Part shown: positions 1 to 13,602 of the stretch, in pieces
How the letters are laid out: every line of letters starts with the position of its first letter
Numbering within the stretch: the first letter of the stretch is position 1
Source of the DNA: Deinococcus arcticus
Lineage (GTDB): Bacteria; Deinococcota; Deinococci; Deinococcales; Deinococcaceae
Length of the DNA stretch: 64,000 bases
Direction of reading: 5' to 3'
Assembly: GCF_003028415.1 (NCBI RefSeq)
Contig: NZ_PYSV01000003.1
Span: 124,001 to 188,000 of the forward strand
The notes under the pieces: generated by a model
Database searches by the model: none
The model's input: only the letters and a program-made list of their open reading frames with translations
Told to the model about the DNA's origin: nothing
Made by a program: the position numbers and the translations under genes

Positions 1-1
1 C

Positions 2-1159
2 GGCCTGCGCGGGGCCCCGGTGCAGGTGCCGCCCGCCGGGCTGCTGGGCAATGCCACCACGGGGGCCGACCCGGCGGCCCTGGAGGCGTGGCTGCAGGCC
101 CAGCCAACAACGGGCCCGCTGATTGCTGCGCTGGACGCGCTGGCCTACGGCGGCCTGGTGCAGTCGCGCACCAGCCCGCTGAGCGCCGAAGCGGCCCTGG
201 CGCGGCTGACCCCCCTGCGCACCTGGCAGGGGCGCACCGGGCAGCCGGTGTACGCCTTTATCACCCTGCCGCGCGAGCCGGACGCGACCAACCGCGCGCG
301 TAATCTGGCCGTGGTGCGCGCGGTGATGGGCTGGGCGCGCGAGGGCCGCCTGAAAGAACTGCACGTGACCTGGGACGACGCCCTGCCCGGCAGCCCGGCC
401 CCAGGTGAGGGCGCTGCGCTGGCCCAGGAGGCCCCAGCCAACGTGCGCGTCTACCCCGGCGCCGACGAGGTGTTGAGCCTGCTGGCCGCCCGCGCCCTGG
501 CCCCGGAAGCGGCCACCGTGCGCCTGGAGTACAGCGACCCCGCAGCCGCTCAGGCGGTCATGAAGTACGAGGGCATTCCCCTGACCCAGAGCGCGCTGAA
601 CCACGCGCAGGGCGCCGGGTTCACGGTGGTGGAAGGCGGCCGGGCCGACCTGACCCTGTACGTGTATAGCGGCGGCGACCCGCGCCGGGCGGCCCTGCGG
701 GTGAGCGCCCTGCTGCGTCAGGGTCCTGTGGCGGTGGCCGACGTGGCGCAGGTGAACCTGGGCAACACCCGCTTCTGGGGCGACCTGCGCACCCTGCGCC
801 AGCACGCCAACCTGCGCGCCCTGGCGGCCTGGGGCACCCCGGGCAACAACCTGGGTTCGGCGCTGGCCCACGCCAAACTCAGCCTGCGCGGCGCCGATCC
901 TCTTCGCCAGGACGCCCTGCTGGCGCGCGAATTTGCCAACGACGTGATCTATTCTGCCCAGGTGCGCGCCCGCCTGCGCGCCCTGATTCCTGAAGCGCAG
1001 CTCAGTACCCCTGAAGGGCAGGCCGCGCTGAAGCAGGCGGCCGAGGGTTTTTTCCCGCTTCGCATGGGCAACACCTACACCCTGGACGACGCCGAATTGC
1101 CCTGGGGCCGCTCCTTTGAATGGGATTTCACGCTGGAACAGCAGGAAGACAGGAAGTAG
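2..1159 (+). CDS. DUF4127 family protein, 5' end outside the window
   Basis: The reading frame is open from the first bases of the window, so the true start lies upstream; 386 codons are visible. The sequence has the features of DUF4127 proteins: a [13 protein letters not shown] stretch near the visible N-terminus, a long alpha/beta middle part, and a C-terminal region rich in conserved aromatic and acidic residues (WGRSFEWDF). The function of this family is not established; members are about 500 residues, so roughly 110-130 N-terminal residues are missing. No signal peptide can be assessed. The gene ends about 70 bp before a palindromic repeat and is not obviously in an operon with the next gene, which is on the other strand. 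Confidence 0.75.
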   Translation, partial: GLRGAPVQVPPAGLLGNATTGADPAALEAWLQAQPTTGPLIAALDALAYGGLVQSRTSPLSAEAALARLTPLRTWQGRTGQPVYAFITLPREPDATNRARNLAVVRAVMGWAREGRLKELHVTWDDALPGSPAPGEGAALAQEAPANVRVYPGADEVLSLLAARALAPEAATVRLEYSDPAAAQAVMKYEGIPLTQSALNHAQGAGFTVVEGGRADLTLYVYSGGDPRRAALRVSALLRQGPVAVADVAQVNLGNTRFWGDLRTLRQHANLRALAAWGTPGNNLGSALAHAKLSLRGADPLRQDALLAREFANDVIYSAQVRARLRALIPEAQLSTPEGQAALKQAAEGFFPLRMGNTYTLDDAELPWGRSFEWDFTLEQQEDRK

Positions 1160-1229
1160 AGAGGGCGAAAGGCGGTGCTCCCGGGCCCAGCAACGACCGG
1201 AGAAGTGCGGTGTGATCCGGGACGCCTCT

Positions 1230-1366
1230 GAGACGGACTCTGATTGAATCCAGCATTCTGCCGGATGAAATCCGAGCAGTGCGAGGAGGAGAACAACGGG
1301 TTCCGGGCGTGGAGTTGGCAATCCGGTTCTGTTCCGGATTGTGGGCGTTACAGACGGAATCCGTAT
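1230..1366 (+). repeat. Short palindromic repeat, subfamily R2, copy 1
   Basis: The segment runs from a GAGACGGACTC end to a GACGGAATCCGTAT end. It shares the blocks CAGTGCGAG, AGGAGA, CCGGGCGTGG, ATCCGGTTCTGTTCCG and TGTGGGCGT with the segment at 54103-54262, which lies in the opposite orientation. The 3' end resembles that of the R1 repeats found elsewhere in this window, so R2 looks like a related subfamily. It encodes nothing recognisable. Confidence 0.65.
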
Positions 1367-1639
1367 GATGCCAAAGCCTCCTGGGAAGCGCGCAGGGGTG
1401 CTGCTCTATCGCCGGAAACCCTTCTTTGCTCTGCTCCGCTCTGCTCATCCCTCGCCTTCGGCTCACCTGAGTCCCGTATGAACGCCTCACCGCGGGCGCC
1501 CCTCTGACCCAGAGAGCAAGCCGTGCCCCTGCTTGCCGGGGCAGAGGGGCTCAGGGTGTTCGGCCGGCGCTCCTTCCGGGGCGACCCGCCAGCAAGGACC
1601 GGCGCCCGTGCCGGCCCCGCGCCCTGCCCACCTTTTCTC
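1367..1639. other. Intergenic region without a recognised gene
   Basis: This stretch lies between the R2 repeat and the convergent EamA gene. It is rich in CTCTGCTC-type words and contains a small hairpin around 1518-1545 with GCAAGC/GCTTGC arms. No ORF here has a recognisable product or ribosome binding site. Confidence 0.4.
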
Positions 1640-2511
<872 letters not shown>

Positions 2512-2515
<4 letters not shown>

Positions 2516-3255
2516 GGCCGCCCGGCCAACCGCCGCCAGACGGTCACGGTGGCCAGCACCGTCAGCAGCAGGCCCCCTACCCCCAGGCCAATCAGGGTCA
2601 GGCTCACCCAGTCGCGAGTTTCACCCACCGGGGCCAGGGTCAGGGCGCTGTACACCTGCGCGTCGCCGGCCGGGGCCAGCACGTCCACCGGGGTGGGGGC
2701 CTGCGCGCGTCCCGCCTGCAGCAGCGTGGGGCCGCTCTGGGTGACCGGGCGCAGCACGCCACTGGCCGAAAGCGGCGTAAAGACGCTGTTGGTGACCCAG
2801 TAGCCGTGGGTGCCGGGGGGCACCGCCGCGTCGATCACCAGACTGGTGCCGGACACCTGCACCCCGGGGGCCGGCAGGCGGGTCAGGGCGCCCTGGCTGT
2901 CGGCCCGCACCAGGGTGGCGCCGTTGCCGGTCACCCGCAGGTGGTAGGCCCAGCCGCCCTGCCCGCGCACCCGCAGACCCGTGTCGGCCAGCACCTGTTG
3001 CCCGCCCAGGGGGCCTTTCACAAAAATATCGGTCACCCCTGCGCTGTAGCCCGAAGGCAGGTTCCAGGGATTGCCCAGCGCCGTGAAACTGACGGTAAAG
3101 CGCATGCCCTCCCCCTGCGGCTGGGCAGAAAAGGCGCGCAGGTCCAGCATGTCCGGGCTCAGGGCAGGGCGGGTGGGCAGCACGTACCCGCCGTCCCCGC
3201 GTGCGTCGCCGGCGGGGTCAGACAGGGTGGTGGTCGGGGCGAGCAGGGCCAGCAC
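2512..3255 (-). CDS. Glucodextranase C-terminal/DOMON-like domain protein with C-terminal membrane anchor
   Basis: The 247-residue product starts at a GTG 7 nt downstream of a TATACT box. Residues from about 12 ([16 protein letters not shown]) to 210 resemble the beta-rich C-terminal module of glucodextranase (Pfam Glucodextran_C), a carbohydrate-binding-like domain; [12 protein letters not shown] is a typical stretch. A membrane helix near the C-terminus ([19 protein letters not shown]) is followed by an Arg-rich end, so the domain is probably held at the membrane outer face. The N-terminus ([14 protein letters not shown]) is too short for a standard signal peptide, and no in-frame ATG/GTG/TTG lies just upstream, so export is puzzling. 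It is 19 bp downstream of proB and overlaps the EamA gene. Confidence 0.65.
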
Positions 3256-3262
3256 GCCCGGC

Positions 3263-3268
3263 AGTATA
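3263..3268 (-). promoter_or_regulatory. -10 box for the DOMON-like gene
   Basis: TATACT ends 7 nt before the GTG start and lies just after the proB stop. This spacing leaves no room for a Shine-Dalgarno sequence and suggests a leaderless transcript in addition to readthrough from proB. Confidence 0.55.
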
Positions 3269-3274
3269 GGCGCG

Positions 3275-4366
3275 CTACAGGCGCACCAGATCGTCGCGGT
3301 GCACCGCTTCGGGGCCGTGGGTGTATCCCAGCGCGGCCTCAATCTCGCGCGAGTGGCGGCCCAGCAGCCGGCCCAGGTCCCCCGAGGCGTAGCGGGCCAG
3401 CCCCCGCCCCAGCTCGGTGCCGTCGGGGCCCAGCAGGCGCACCGTGTGGCCGCGCTCAAAGCGGCCCTCCACCGCCGTGATGCCGGCGGGCAGCAGGCTC
3501 GCACCCCGCTCCTGCACCGCCTGCGCGGCGCCCGCGTCCAGCCGCAGGCTGCCGGTGGCCACCTCGGCCAGAATCCAGCGTCCCCGGGCCTCCAGCCGGG
3601 AACCGTGCGCCTGAAACCGGGTGCCCAGCGCCTCGCCCGCCACGATGCGGCGCAGGGCGTCCGGGGCGTCGCCGGGGGCAATCACCACGGGGGTGCCGGC
3701 CCGGGTGGCCACCTCGGCCGCCTGAATCTTGGTGTGCATGCCGCCCGTGCCCCGGTGCGAACCCGCGCCCCCCGCCAGCGCCCAGACTTCCGGGGTCACC
3801 CGTTCCACCACCGGGATCAGGGTGGCGTGGGGGTCCAGGCGCGGGTCGGCAGTGTACAGGCCCGGGGCGTCGGTCAGGATCACCAGCAGGTCGGCCTCCA
3901 CGAGGTTGGCCACAAAGGCCGACAGGGTGTCGTTGTCGCCCACTTTCAGCTGCTCCAGGGCCACGGCGTCGTTCTCGTTGATGATGGGCAGCACCCCGCG
4001 CGACAGGCAGCCGGTCAGCGTGGTGCGGGCGTTGAGGTACCGGGTGCGGTTGCGGAAATCGTCGGCGGTCAGCAGTACCTGCGCCACCGGCAGGCCGTAC
4101 AGGTCGGCCAGCTGCGCGTACAGGTGCATCAGGCGGCCCTGGCCCACGGCCGCCAGCAGCTGCTTTTCGGCCAGGGTGCGGCTTCTGGGAGGAAAGTTCA
4201 GCGCTTCCCAGCCGGCCAGCACCGCGCCGCTGGTCACCAGCACCGCCTCATGCCCGGCGGCGCGCACGGCGGCCAGCCCCCGCATCAGGTCCACCAGCCG
4301 GGGGCGGTGCAGGCGGTCGGTGCCGGCGGTCAGCACACTCGTACCCAGTTTCAGGACAACGCGCAC
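3275..4366 (-). CDS. proB: Glutamate 5-kinase
   Basis: ProB phosphorylates L-glutamate to gamma-glutamyl phosphate, the first step of proline synthesis in the cytoplasm. The 363-residue length is normal for the two-domain form. Visible motifs are the nucleotide-binding KLGTSV at residues 6-11, SGAV near 46, NENDAV near 135, GDNDTLSA near 148 and GTGGMHTKI near 208; a PUA domain follows from about residue 265. I chose the GTG start because TATGCT lies exactly 7 nt upstream; an ATG 13 codons-bases earlier (MLAPVRVV) would overlap that box. proA is not beside it. Regulation by proline feedback is typical of the family but not visible in sequence. Confidence 0.93.
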   Translation of the reverse strand: MRVVLKLGTSVLTAGTDRLHRPRLVDLMRGLAAVRAAGHEAVLVTSGAVLAGWEALNFPPRSRTLAEKQLLAAVGQGRLMHLYAQLADLYGLPVAQVLLTADDFRNRTRYLNARTTLTGCLSRGVLPIINENDAVALEQLKVGDNDTLSAFVANLVEADLLVILTDAPGLYTADPRLDPHATLIPVVERVTPEVWALAGGAGSHRGTGGMHTKIQAAEVATRAGTPVVIAPGDAPDALRRIVAGEALGTRFQAHGSRLEARGRWILAEVATGSLRLDAGAAQAVQERGASLLPAGITAVEGRFERGHTVRLLGPDGTELGRGLARYASGDLGRLLGRHSREIEAALGYTHGPEAVHRDDLVRL

Positions 4367-4373
4367 AGGCGCC

Positions 4374-4379
4374 AGCATA
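4374..4379 (-). promoter_or_regulatory. -10 box for proB (leaderless type)
   Basis: TATGCT is placed 7 nt upstream of the chosen GTG start and supports that start. Confidence 0.55.
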
Positions 4380-4468
4380 CGGGGCTGGGCCCGGCGCACG
4401 CAGCGCGCTGTGCAGATGCCGGATTTTGCGCGAAGGCGGGCAGCGCCCTGCATCAGAATGAGAACGCT

Positions 4469-5194
4469 ATGGCAACAGGCTCAAGACGAGGAGACCGAAC
4501 GCGCCGCCGCTGGCCCGGGGTGATGATGGGCGCCGCCCTGCTGACGCTGCTGGGTGGGCCGGGGGCGTGGGCCCCGCTGAACGGGGCTCAGGCCAGCGCC
4601 GCGCGCGACCTGGGCCCCGTGCAGGCGCTGGAAGCGTTCATGCGAACCTTTGCCCCGCCCCCCGAGGACCTGTCGCTGCTGGCCCTGGCCCGGCGCGAGG
4701 CCCTGGACTGGCGCGCCACCCAGAACCTCTTTTCCAGCCGCCTGACCGACGAACCCGCGCACTTTCTGGACTGGCGCGGGCACAGCTTTGGCCCGGCCGG
4801 CAACGTGTTCACCACCGTGCGCGCCGCCACCTACCTGCGCGGCCAGGAGGCGCTGCTGGTGCTGAGCCGGCAGTGGTGCGTGCAGGGCCAGTGCCAGGAG
4901 CGCAGCGCCTTTGCGTGGCTGGGCCCGGGGGGCCTGCGCCCCACCACCGAGCAGGCCCTGATTCCCCTGATCCGGGACGCGGCTTTTTTCCCTGGCAGCG
5001 CGGTGCCCTGCCTGCGCGGGGTCACGCTGGGGGTGGCCTACCGGCCCGCCCGCCAGGGCACCGCGCTCTATGTGCTGCCGGTGCTGCCGGCCAGCGCGGC
5101 GCGGGCCTGCGCGGCGGCCGGGGTCAACCTGAACACAGCAACCCGGCCCCTGCGCCTGCACTGGCAGGCGGGGGCCGGGAAGTTTGGCTGGTAG
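4469..5194 (+). CDS. Secreted protein of unknown function
   Basis: The 241-residue product begins MATGSRRGDRTRRRW, followed by a hydrophobic stretch (MMGAALLTLLGGPGAWA) that fits a signal peptide or N-terminal anchor. The rest is a mixed alpha/beta region with two cysteines close together (WCVQGQC, about residues 138-142) and two more near residues 190 and 211, so disulfides in an extracytoplasmic protein are possible. I do not recognise a family. It is divergent from proB and convergent with the TetR gene, only 45 bp away. The coding assignment rests on frame composition, the signal-like N-terminus and the fit between neighbouring genes. Confidence 0.65.
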   Translation: MATGSRRGDRTRRRWPGVMMGAALLTLLGGPGAWAPLNGAQASAARDLGPVQALEAFMRTFAPPPEDLSLLALARREALDWRATQNLFSSRLTDEPAHFLDWRGHSFGPAGNVFTTVRAATYLRGQEALLVLSRQWCVQGQCQERSAFAWLGPGGLRPTTEQALIPLIRDAAFFPGSAVPCLRGVTLGVAYRPARQGTALYVLPVLPASAARACAAAGVNLNTATRPLRLHWQAGAGKFGW

Positions 5195-5239
5195 GGGGTG
5201 GCCGCTGCGCTCCGCCAGGGCGGGGGGTGGGCGGCCGGG

Positions 5240-5896
5240 TCAGCTGGCGACCAGGGTGCCCGCCGCCAGCTGACCCACAATGGCGCGCAGGGCCAGTTCA
5301 AATTCACCGTACAGGTCCGTGTCCTGCGGAGCGCGCAGCTGGGCCGTCACCGGATCGGTCCCCGGCAGCGACTCGCTGAGCTGCTGCCAGCCGATGGTCA
5401 TGGCGTACAGGTGGCGCAGCACGCGCATGGCCGTATCCGGGGCATAGGGCATGTGGCCCACCAGCCGGCGCAGTTGCTGGTCCAGGTCGCGGCGGAATTC
5501 CAGGGCCAGTTCGGGGCGCACGTTGCGCTCCAGCACCGTGCCCAGCAGCACCAGCAGGCGGCGCAGCGGCGTCAGGTGCTCGGCGTGGTGCAGCAGCACG
5601 GCCGCCACGCCCTCGGGGGTGCGGGGCTGGCGCTCGAGAAACAGGTCGGCGGTGGCACTGATCCAGCGGTGCAGGTGTTCACTGAGCAGCGCCAGGAACA
5701 GTTCTTCCTTGGTGTCGAAGTACAGGTACAGGGTGCCCTTGGCCAGGCCGGCCTCGCGCGCCACCTGGTTCATGCTCAGTTCGGCGTAGCTGGTGGTGGT
5801 CCACAGGCGCTCGGCCGCGCGGAGAATATCGTCGCGGCGTTGGTGTTTCTCTTCCGCGCTACGGGCGCGGGCGGGGCGGGCAGAAGTGCTTGACAT
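5240..5896 (-). CDS. TetR/AcrR-family transcriptional regulator
   Basis: This 218-residue repressor-type protein has an N-terminal helix-turn-helix at about residues 20-65 (ILRAAERLW, then LSMNQVAREAGLAKGTLYLY, then FDTKEELF), which is the classic TetR recognition region. The remaining 150 residues are a helical ligand-binding and dimerisation domain of unknown ligand. A TATGGT box lies 8 nt before the ATG. The gene is divergent from folD, and the 130-bp interval between them holds a 14-bp palindrome that could be its operator. Autoregulation and control of folD are inferences from this arrangement. Confidence 0.9.
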   Translation of the reverse strand: MSSTSARPARARSAEEKHQRRDDILRAAERLWTTTSYAELSMNQVAREAGLAKGTLYLYFDTKEELFLALLSEHLHRWISATADLFLERQPRTPEGVAAVLLHHAEHLTPLRRLLVLLGTVLERNVRPELALEFRRDLDQQLRRLVGHMPYAPDTAMRVLRHLYAMTIGWQQLSESLPGTDPVTAQLRAPQDTDLYGEFELALRAIVGQLAAGTLVAS

Positions 5897-5904
5897 CGAA
5901 CAAA

Positions 5905-5910
5905 ACCATA
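5905..5910 (-). promoter_or_regulatory. -10 box for the TetR gene
   Basis: TATGGT lies 8 nt upstream of the TetR start codon, with no ribosome binding site between. Confidence 0.45.
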
Positions 5911-5932
5911 GTGGCCTGCGGTCAGCTGCGCT

Positions 5933-5946
5933 GTGAACCAGTTCAC
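5933..5946. promoter_or_regulatory. Palindrome, candidate TetR operator
   Basis: GTGAAC-CA-GTTCAC is a perfect 6-bp inverted repeat around a 2-bp centre. It sits 36 bp upstream of the TetR start and about 80 bp upstream of folD, where a repressor could overlap the TetR promoter. Confidence 0.45.
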
Positions 5947-6026
5947 GCTATCCCCAGGGGGGGGATGCAGCCTCGCGCCGGGGCCGGCGCCCGGCGGGGT
6001 ACACTCCTGCCTGAACGGACGCGCCC

Positions 6027-6908
<882 letters not shown>

Positions 6909-6933
6909 GGACCAGGGGCCCACGCCCAATGGG

Positions 6934-6975
6934 AAAGGACGCGCCGCTGGCCGGGCGCGCCCTTTCTGTTTTTCT
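6934..6975. terminator. Terminator between folD and the glycosyltransferase gene
   Basis: The arms AAAGGACGCGCC and GGGCGCGCCCTTT pair with one mismatch around an 8-nt loop, and a T-rich tract (CTGTTTTTC) follows on the plus strand. The two flanking genes converge on it. Confidence 0.75.
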
Positions 6976-6990
6976 GCTTCTCCTCTCCGC

Positions 6991-8328
6991 TCAGCGGAAC
7001 GACAGGTCTGGGTCCTGGGCGGCATAGGCCGCCTGGGCGGTGTCCTCGGGGGCCTCGGGCTCGCTGTCATCGTGGCGCACGCTCTTGTACCAGCCCCGGC
7101 GCCCGGTGAAGTGGTTGAAATACGCCAGCGGCAGGCTGGTGAGCAGCACGAAGGAATACACCGGCAAGCCCAGCAGAATCACCGGCACCATGGTCCAGGG
7201 CAGGCGGCGCTCCAGGCAGTAGCGCGCCGCCCAGTTCAGCTGGAACAGCAGGGGCAACACCGTCAGCACCAGCCCGGCGGCCGGGGACAGCGGCAGGCCC
7301 TCCCAGCCAAACATGCGGCGCAGGCCCTGGCTGGCGATGCTCAGAATCAGCAGGGCGTTGAGCCACGGGCCCAGGATGAAGTAACTGAAATCCAGCCGGG
7401 TCACCAGCGGCCCCGGGCGGCGCCACAGCCGGGGCAGGTAGGCCAGGCATTCCATGGCACCCTGCGTCCAGCGCACCCGCTGCCGGATAAACCCGGGCAC
7501 CTCAATCAGGCCCTGCTGGCTTACGTGGGCGGTCAGGGCCGCCACGCGGTGGGCAGGGTCGTGCAGGCGAATTTCCACGGCGCTGGCAAAGTCTTCCAGC
7601 AGCACCTCGGGCCAGGGGTCCACGCCCCGGGCCAGCTGATCGGCCACGTAGCTGGCGCGCATGCACTGGCCATTGCCGGTCAGCGAGGCGGTGCCGCCCC
7701 GGTGCCGGTAGCGCTGGATGTGACCGGTGATAAACGCCTCGATGTCCTGTTGCAGCAGCAGGGTGCGGCCCAGGGCGCCGCGTGCGCCCGCCGGGGCCCC
7801 GGTCTGGCGAAAACGCATCCAGCCCTGCGCGGCCATCACATTGGGGTCGGCAAAGGCGCCGCGCACCTGCCGGGGAAAGTCGGCGCCCACCCGCCCATCG
7901 GCGTCCAGCACCACCAGGACATCCTGGGCCGGGTCCGGGAAGAAGGAGCTGCGCAGCAACTGGCGCACGGCCCAGTTCATGGCGCGGCCCTTGTTCTGGC
8001 GGGCTTCGGGAGGCTGGCGGCGCAGCAGGGTCACCAGGGGGTCCTGCCGGGCCACGCGGGCCACAATGGCCGCCGTGTCGTCGTCGCTGGCGTCGTCAAT
8101 GACCACCAGCCGGGCACCGGGCACCGTGGCGCGCAGATTGGCCAGGGTCGCGCCGATCACCTGGGCCTCGTTCAGCGCGGGAATCAGGAAGGTCAGGCGC
8201 ACGCCGTCCTCGCGCTCGGGCGGGCGCAGGCGGCGCTGCGCGGCGCTCAGGAGCTGCTGGGTGGCATACAGGGTAAAGAGAAGCAGGCCAATGAGGTCAA
8301 TGGCGATCAGCACGTATCTCAAGGTCAC
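6991..8328 (-). CDS. Membrane-associated glycosyltransferase family 2 protein
   Basis: This 445-residue processive-type GT2 enzyme has an N-terminal membrane segment (residues 1-22), a catalytic domain, and three or four membrane segments from about residue 300 onward. The catalytic signature is complete: [11 protein letters not shown] near 78, VLDADG near 142, GNGQ near 220, LLEDF near 246 and QRVRW near 286, the order seen in cellulose-synthase-like and poly-GlcNAc synthases. It probably transfers a sugar from a nucleotide donor to a growing envelope or exopolysaccharide chain. The donor, acceptor and product are not predictable here, and no polysaccharide cluster surrounds it. It starts at GTG and is convergent with folD. 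Confidence 0.88.
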   Translation of the reverse strand: MTLRYVLIAIDLIGLLLFTLYATQQLLSAAQRRLRPPEREDGVRLTFLIPALNEAQVIGATLANLRATVPGARLVVIDDASDDDTAAIVARVARQDPLVTLLRRQPPEARQNKGRAMNWAVRQLLRSSFFPDPAQDVLVVLDADGRVGADFPRQVRGAFADPNVMAAQGWMRFRQTGAPAGARGALGRTLLLQQDIEAFITGHIQRYRHRGGTASLTGNGQCMRASYVADQLARGVDPWPEVLLEDFASAVEIRLHDPAHRVAALTAHVSQQGLIEVPGFIRQRVRWTQGAMECLAYLPRLWRRPGPLVTRLDFSYFILGPWLNALLILSIASQGLRRMFGWEGLPLSPAAGLVLTVLPLLFQLNWAARYCLERRLPWTMVPVILLGLPVYSFVLLTSLPLAYFNHFTGRRGWYKSVRHDDSEPEAPEDTAQAAYAAQDPDLSFR

Positions 8329-8436
8329 CTCGGGCGGCGGACAGCCGGGGGCCGCCGCTGCAACCCTGTTACTATGCCCGCTTCACCCTGAGAACGCCAG
8401 GGGAAACATGAGATGCCCCCACCGGGCGCCGGGGAT

Positions 8437-11050
<2,614 letters not shown>

Positions 11051-11342
11051 GCTCCACGCGGGAGCTGCCTGACAGGGTAAGGGCGCAGGCAGGCGCGGGT
11101 CAAGCGGCCCTGCCCGGCGCCCGGGGTGGGCGTCCAGACAGGGCCGGGGCGAAAGGGCGCAACGGCGTGAGGAACAACTGCTTCGCCCCGCGCACCTGCG
11201 CTTTCCCCGGGACGGCCCACGCGCTAGGATGAACAGCGTCGGAACATTTCATGAGTGGCGCGCCTGCCCCTCTCCTGCTCTCCCCCAGACCAGGCGCCCA
11301 GAACACCCTTTTTCTGTTTGATCCGCCCCTCAGAGGAGTCCC

Positions 11343-13415
11343 ATGCGTAACCTGTCCCTGGCCACCGCCGTGCTCAGCCTTGCCCTGCTGGCGGCCTGCA
11401 CCCCCTCGCCTGCCCCCGAACCCACGCCCACCCCGACACCCACGCCCACGCCGGCCCCAGGCACCCAGACCGACTTTGGCCGCCTGCAGACCCTGAAACC
11501 CGGCCAGGAAGACACCGTGCGCACCAAGCTCAAGGTGAACATCGTGTTCGTGGGCTACCGCCAGACCCTGCCCGGTCAGGTGGCCACGGCCCGCCAGATC
11601 AGCACCCAGGACTTCGCGCAGACCCTGCCCAAGACCTACGACGCGGTCAACCGCATTCCCAGCGCCTACGGCCGCCTGGAGAAGACAGGCAACACCTTCG
11701 ATTTCGATTACAACTACGTGTTTGCCAATGAGGCGTTTGAAAATGATTTCTTCCGCTTCCTGACCAGCAAGGGCACCGAGAAGAACCTGACGGTGCAGCA
11801 GCGTAGCTACAACTGCCAGACGGACCCCAATGTGGAAGACCCCGCCTGCACGGCGCCTGCAGGGAACATCAACCGCCCCATTACCGGCAACCTGGAGATT
11901 GACGCGCTGGAGACGGAAAACTGGCTGGCCGACAATGTGTCGCGCGTGGGCGCCAAGCCGGGCGAGTACACCATCTACTTCGTGAACTGGTTTGACCGCC
12001 CCGACTTCAAATTCCACAGCTACACCCGCGCTGCGGCCGCTGACACCGACACGGGCACCACTTTCGGCGCGCGTGGCAGCCGCCGCCTGATCGCCTGGGG
12101 TGGCAGCACCCGCCAGGGCAGCGCGGCGCAGCGCGTCTGGTTCTACGACCTGTCCGCCAACCCCGATCCCTGGACCCGCGCCTTTGACGTGACCAACCCC
12201 GACACGGACGGCGACGGCGCACCCGACTACCGCATGCCGCCCATCTGGGAATACGGCACCCGCAAGGCCAGCATCGGTTACGGCCGCAAGGTCAGCCCCG
12301 ATCTGGCCCTCGTGGCGCGCTACACCGCCATCAACCTGCTGTTCACGCCCAGCCCCATCTACCGCGCGGCCCTGACGCCCCCGCAGATGCCCGAGGAAAT
12401 CCTGCTGGACACCCATGTGGAGCAGGGCGCGGGCGCCGCTGCCCCGGCCACGGTGCTTAAGCCGCAGCTGCTTCAGGACCGCGTTTCGGTGCTGCAGCCG
12501 TTTGCCAAGTTCAGCACGGTCATCAAGGAAACGCCCCTGGACGGCAACCTGGCCGATGTCTACAAGTGCTTCTTCCCGGTGGAAGCCGACGACATCTGCT
12601 CGCCCAACTACGCCGACTTCAGCGGCGAGGCGCTGTTCCAGTACGGTGTGCGCGAACTGCGCAAGGACTACCTGACCACGCCGGCCAAGCAGTACCGCCT
12701 GCCCATCTACCTGTTCAACGACGCCCAGAACAGCCAGGGCGGCCTGCTGGGCATCGCCTACGACGACGGCGAGACGGGCACCCAGAGCTTCGTCTACTCG
12801 TTCCTGACCCCGGATCTGATTGACGCGGGCTACGGCTTTACCGACACCACCGTTCACGAGGTCGGCCACCACCTCAGCCTGTCGCACCCGCACGACGGCT
12901 ATGACAGCGAGCAGAACCTGTCGTATGGACCCAGCGGCGACTTCTTCTTCGTGAACACCGGGGACCAGAGCGCCACGATCATGTCCTACAACGACCTGTC
13001 GCGCACCTTCGGGCAGTTCAACCTGGACAGCCAGTACCGCTACCTGACGGCTGCCTACCTGAACAACACCAACGCCATTCTGGAACTCACCCGCCGCGCC
13101 GGGAAGGCCAGTGGCGTGGGCCCAGCCGCCGTGAACGCCGACAGCCTGTTCACGCAGGCCAAGACCAAGTACGACGCCCTGGACTACCTGGGCGCCGCGC
13201 AGCTGGCCCACCAGGGCTACCGCGCCGTGCTGGGGGCTGCCCAGACCGCAGGCGTCAGCGTGCAGGGCTACAAGTGGTACGAGAACCTCAACGGCCTGCA
13301 GGCCCAGAGCGCCGCTGCCAAGCCCCGGGTCAGCAAGACCTTCCAGGCCCAGCAGGGTCTGGTGATCTTCCCCGAAGAAACCCCGCTGCAGCGCCAGCTG
13401 CGCCTGCAGAAGTAA
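11343..13415 (+). CDS. Lipoprotein zinc metalloprotease (metzincin-like)
   Basis: The 690-residue product has a lipoprotein signal (LALLAACTPS, Cys at about 20) and then a Pro/Thr-Pro spacer of about 20 residues, so it is probably anchored on the outside of a membrane. The zinc-protease signature HEVGHHLSLSH is at about residue 503 and a Met-turn-like TIMSYN at about 545; the order and spacing fit metzincins, although the usual Gly at position 8 of HExxHxxGxxH is Ser. The large region between 60 and 480 is not recognised. A ribosome site GAGGAG precedes the ATG, and a strong terminator follows. Substrates are unknown; nutrient proteolysis or envelope processing are possible. Confidence 0.82.
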   Translation: MRNLSLATAVLSLALLAACTPSPAPEPTPTPTPTPTPAPGTQTDFGRLQTLKPGQEDTVRTKLKVNIVFVGYRQTLPGQVATARQISTQDFAQTLPKTYDAVNRIPSAYGRLEKTGNTFDFDYNYVFANEAFENDFFRFLTSKGTEKNLTVQQRSYNCQTDPNVEDPACTAPAGNINRPITGNLEIDALETENWLADNVSRVGAKPGEYTIYFVNWFDRPDFKFHSYTRAAAADTDTGTTFGARGSRRLIAWGGSTRQGSAAQRVWFYDLSANPDPWTRAFDVTNPDTDGDGAPDYRMPPIWEYGTRKASIGYGRKVSPDLALVARYTAINLLFTPSPIYRAALTPPQMPEEILLDTHVEQGAGAAAPATVLKPQLLQDRVSVLQPFAKFSTVIKETPLDGNLADVYKCFFPVEADDICSPNYADFSGEALFQYGVRELRKDYLTTPAKQYRLPIYLFNDAQNSQGGLLGIAYDDGETGTQSFVYSFLTPDLIDAGYGFTDTTVHEVGHHLSLSHPHDGYDSEQNLSYGPSGDFFFVNTGDQSATIMSYNDLSRTFGQFNLDSQYRYLTAAYLNNTNAILELTRRAGKASGVGPAAVNADSLFTQAKTKYDALDYLGAAQLAHQGYRAVLGAAQTAGVSVQGYKWYENLNGLQAQSAAAKPRVSKTFQAQQGLVIFPEETPLQRQLRLQK

Positions 13416-13447
13416 GAGCAGGTCCAGCAGACACAGCGCCTATCGGT

Positions 13448-13480
13448 GGCCCCAGCCTTGTCCCGGCTGGGGCCCTTTTC
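13448..13480 (+). terminator. Terminator of the metalloprotease gene
   Basis: GGCCCCAGCC and GGCTGGGGCC form a perfect 10-bp stem with a 7-nt loop, followed by CTTTTC. Confidence 0.85.
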
Positions 13481-13590
13481 ATGGGTCCGGGGACCAGTGA
13501 ACTGGGGCACCGGCCCTCACCGTTCTGCCTGTTCTATCAGCTGGTCATCAGATGGTAAGCCGGTCGCCGGTCCTGCCCGGGTGGGGTGGC

Positions 13591-13596
13591 TACAGT
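13591..13596 (+). promoter_or_regulatory. -10 box for the gene at 13603
   Basis: TACAGT lies 6 nt before the ATG and supports that start over longer upstream readings of the frame. Confidence 0.5.
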
Positions 13597-13602
13597 GCCC
13601 GC

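Noticed and set aside
3256..3681. An N-terminal extension of the DOMON-like gene overlapping proB
   Set aside because: The extension is an out-of-frame reading of proB, Arg/Pro/Thr-rich, without standard start codons near the domain; a -10 box precedes the GTG at 3255.
3071..5194. A 707-codon plus-strand frame opposite proB and its neighbour, read as one long protein
   Set aside because: Its first 460 codons are antisense to proB; only the last 241 (from 4469) form a plausible secreted protein with its own start.
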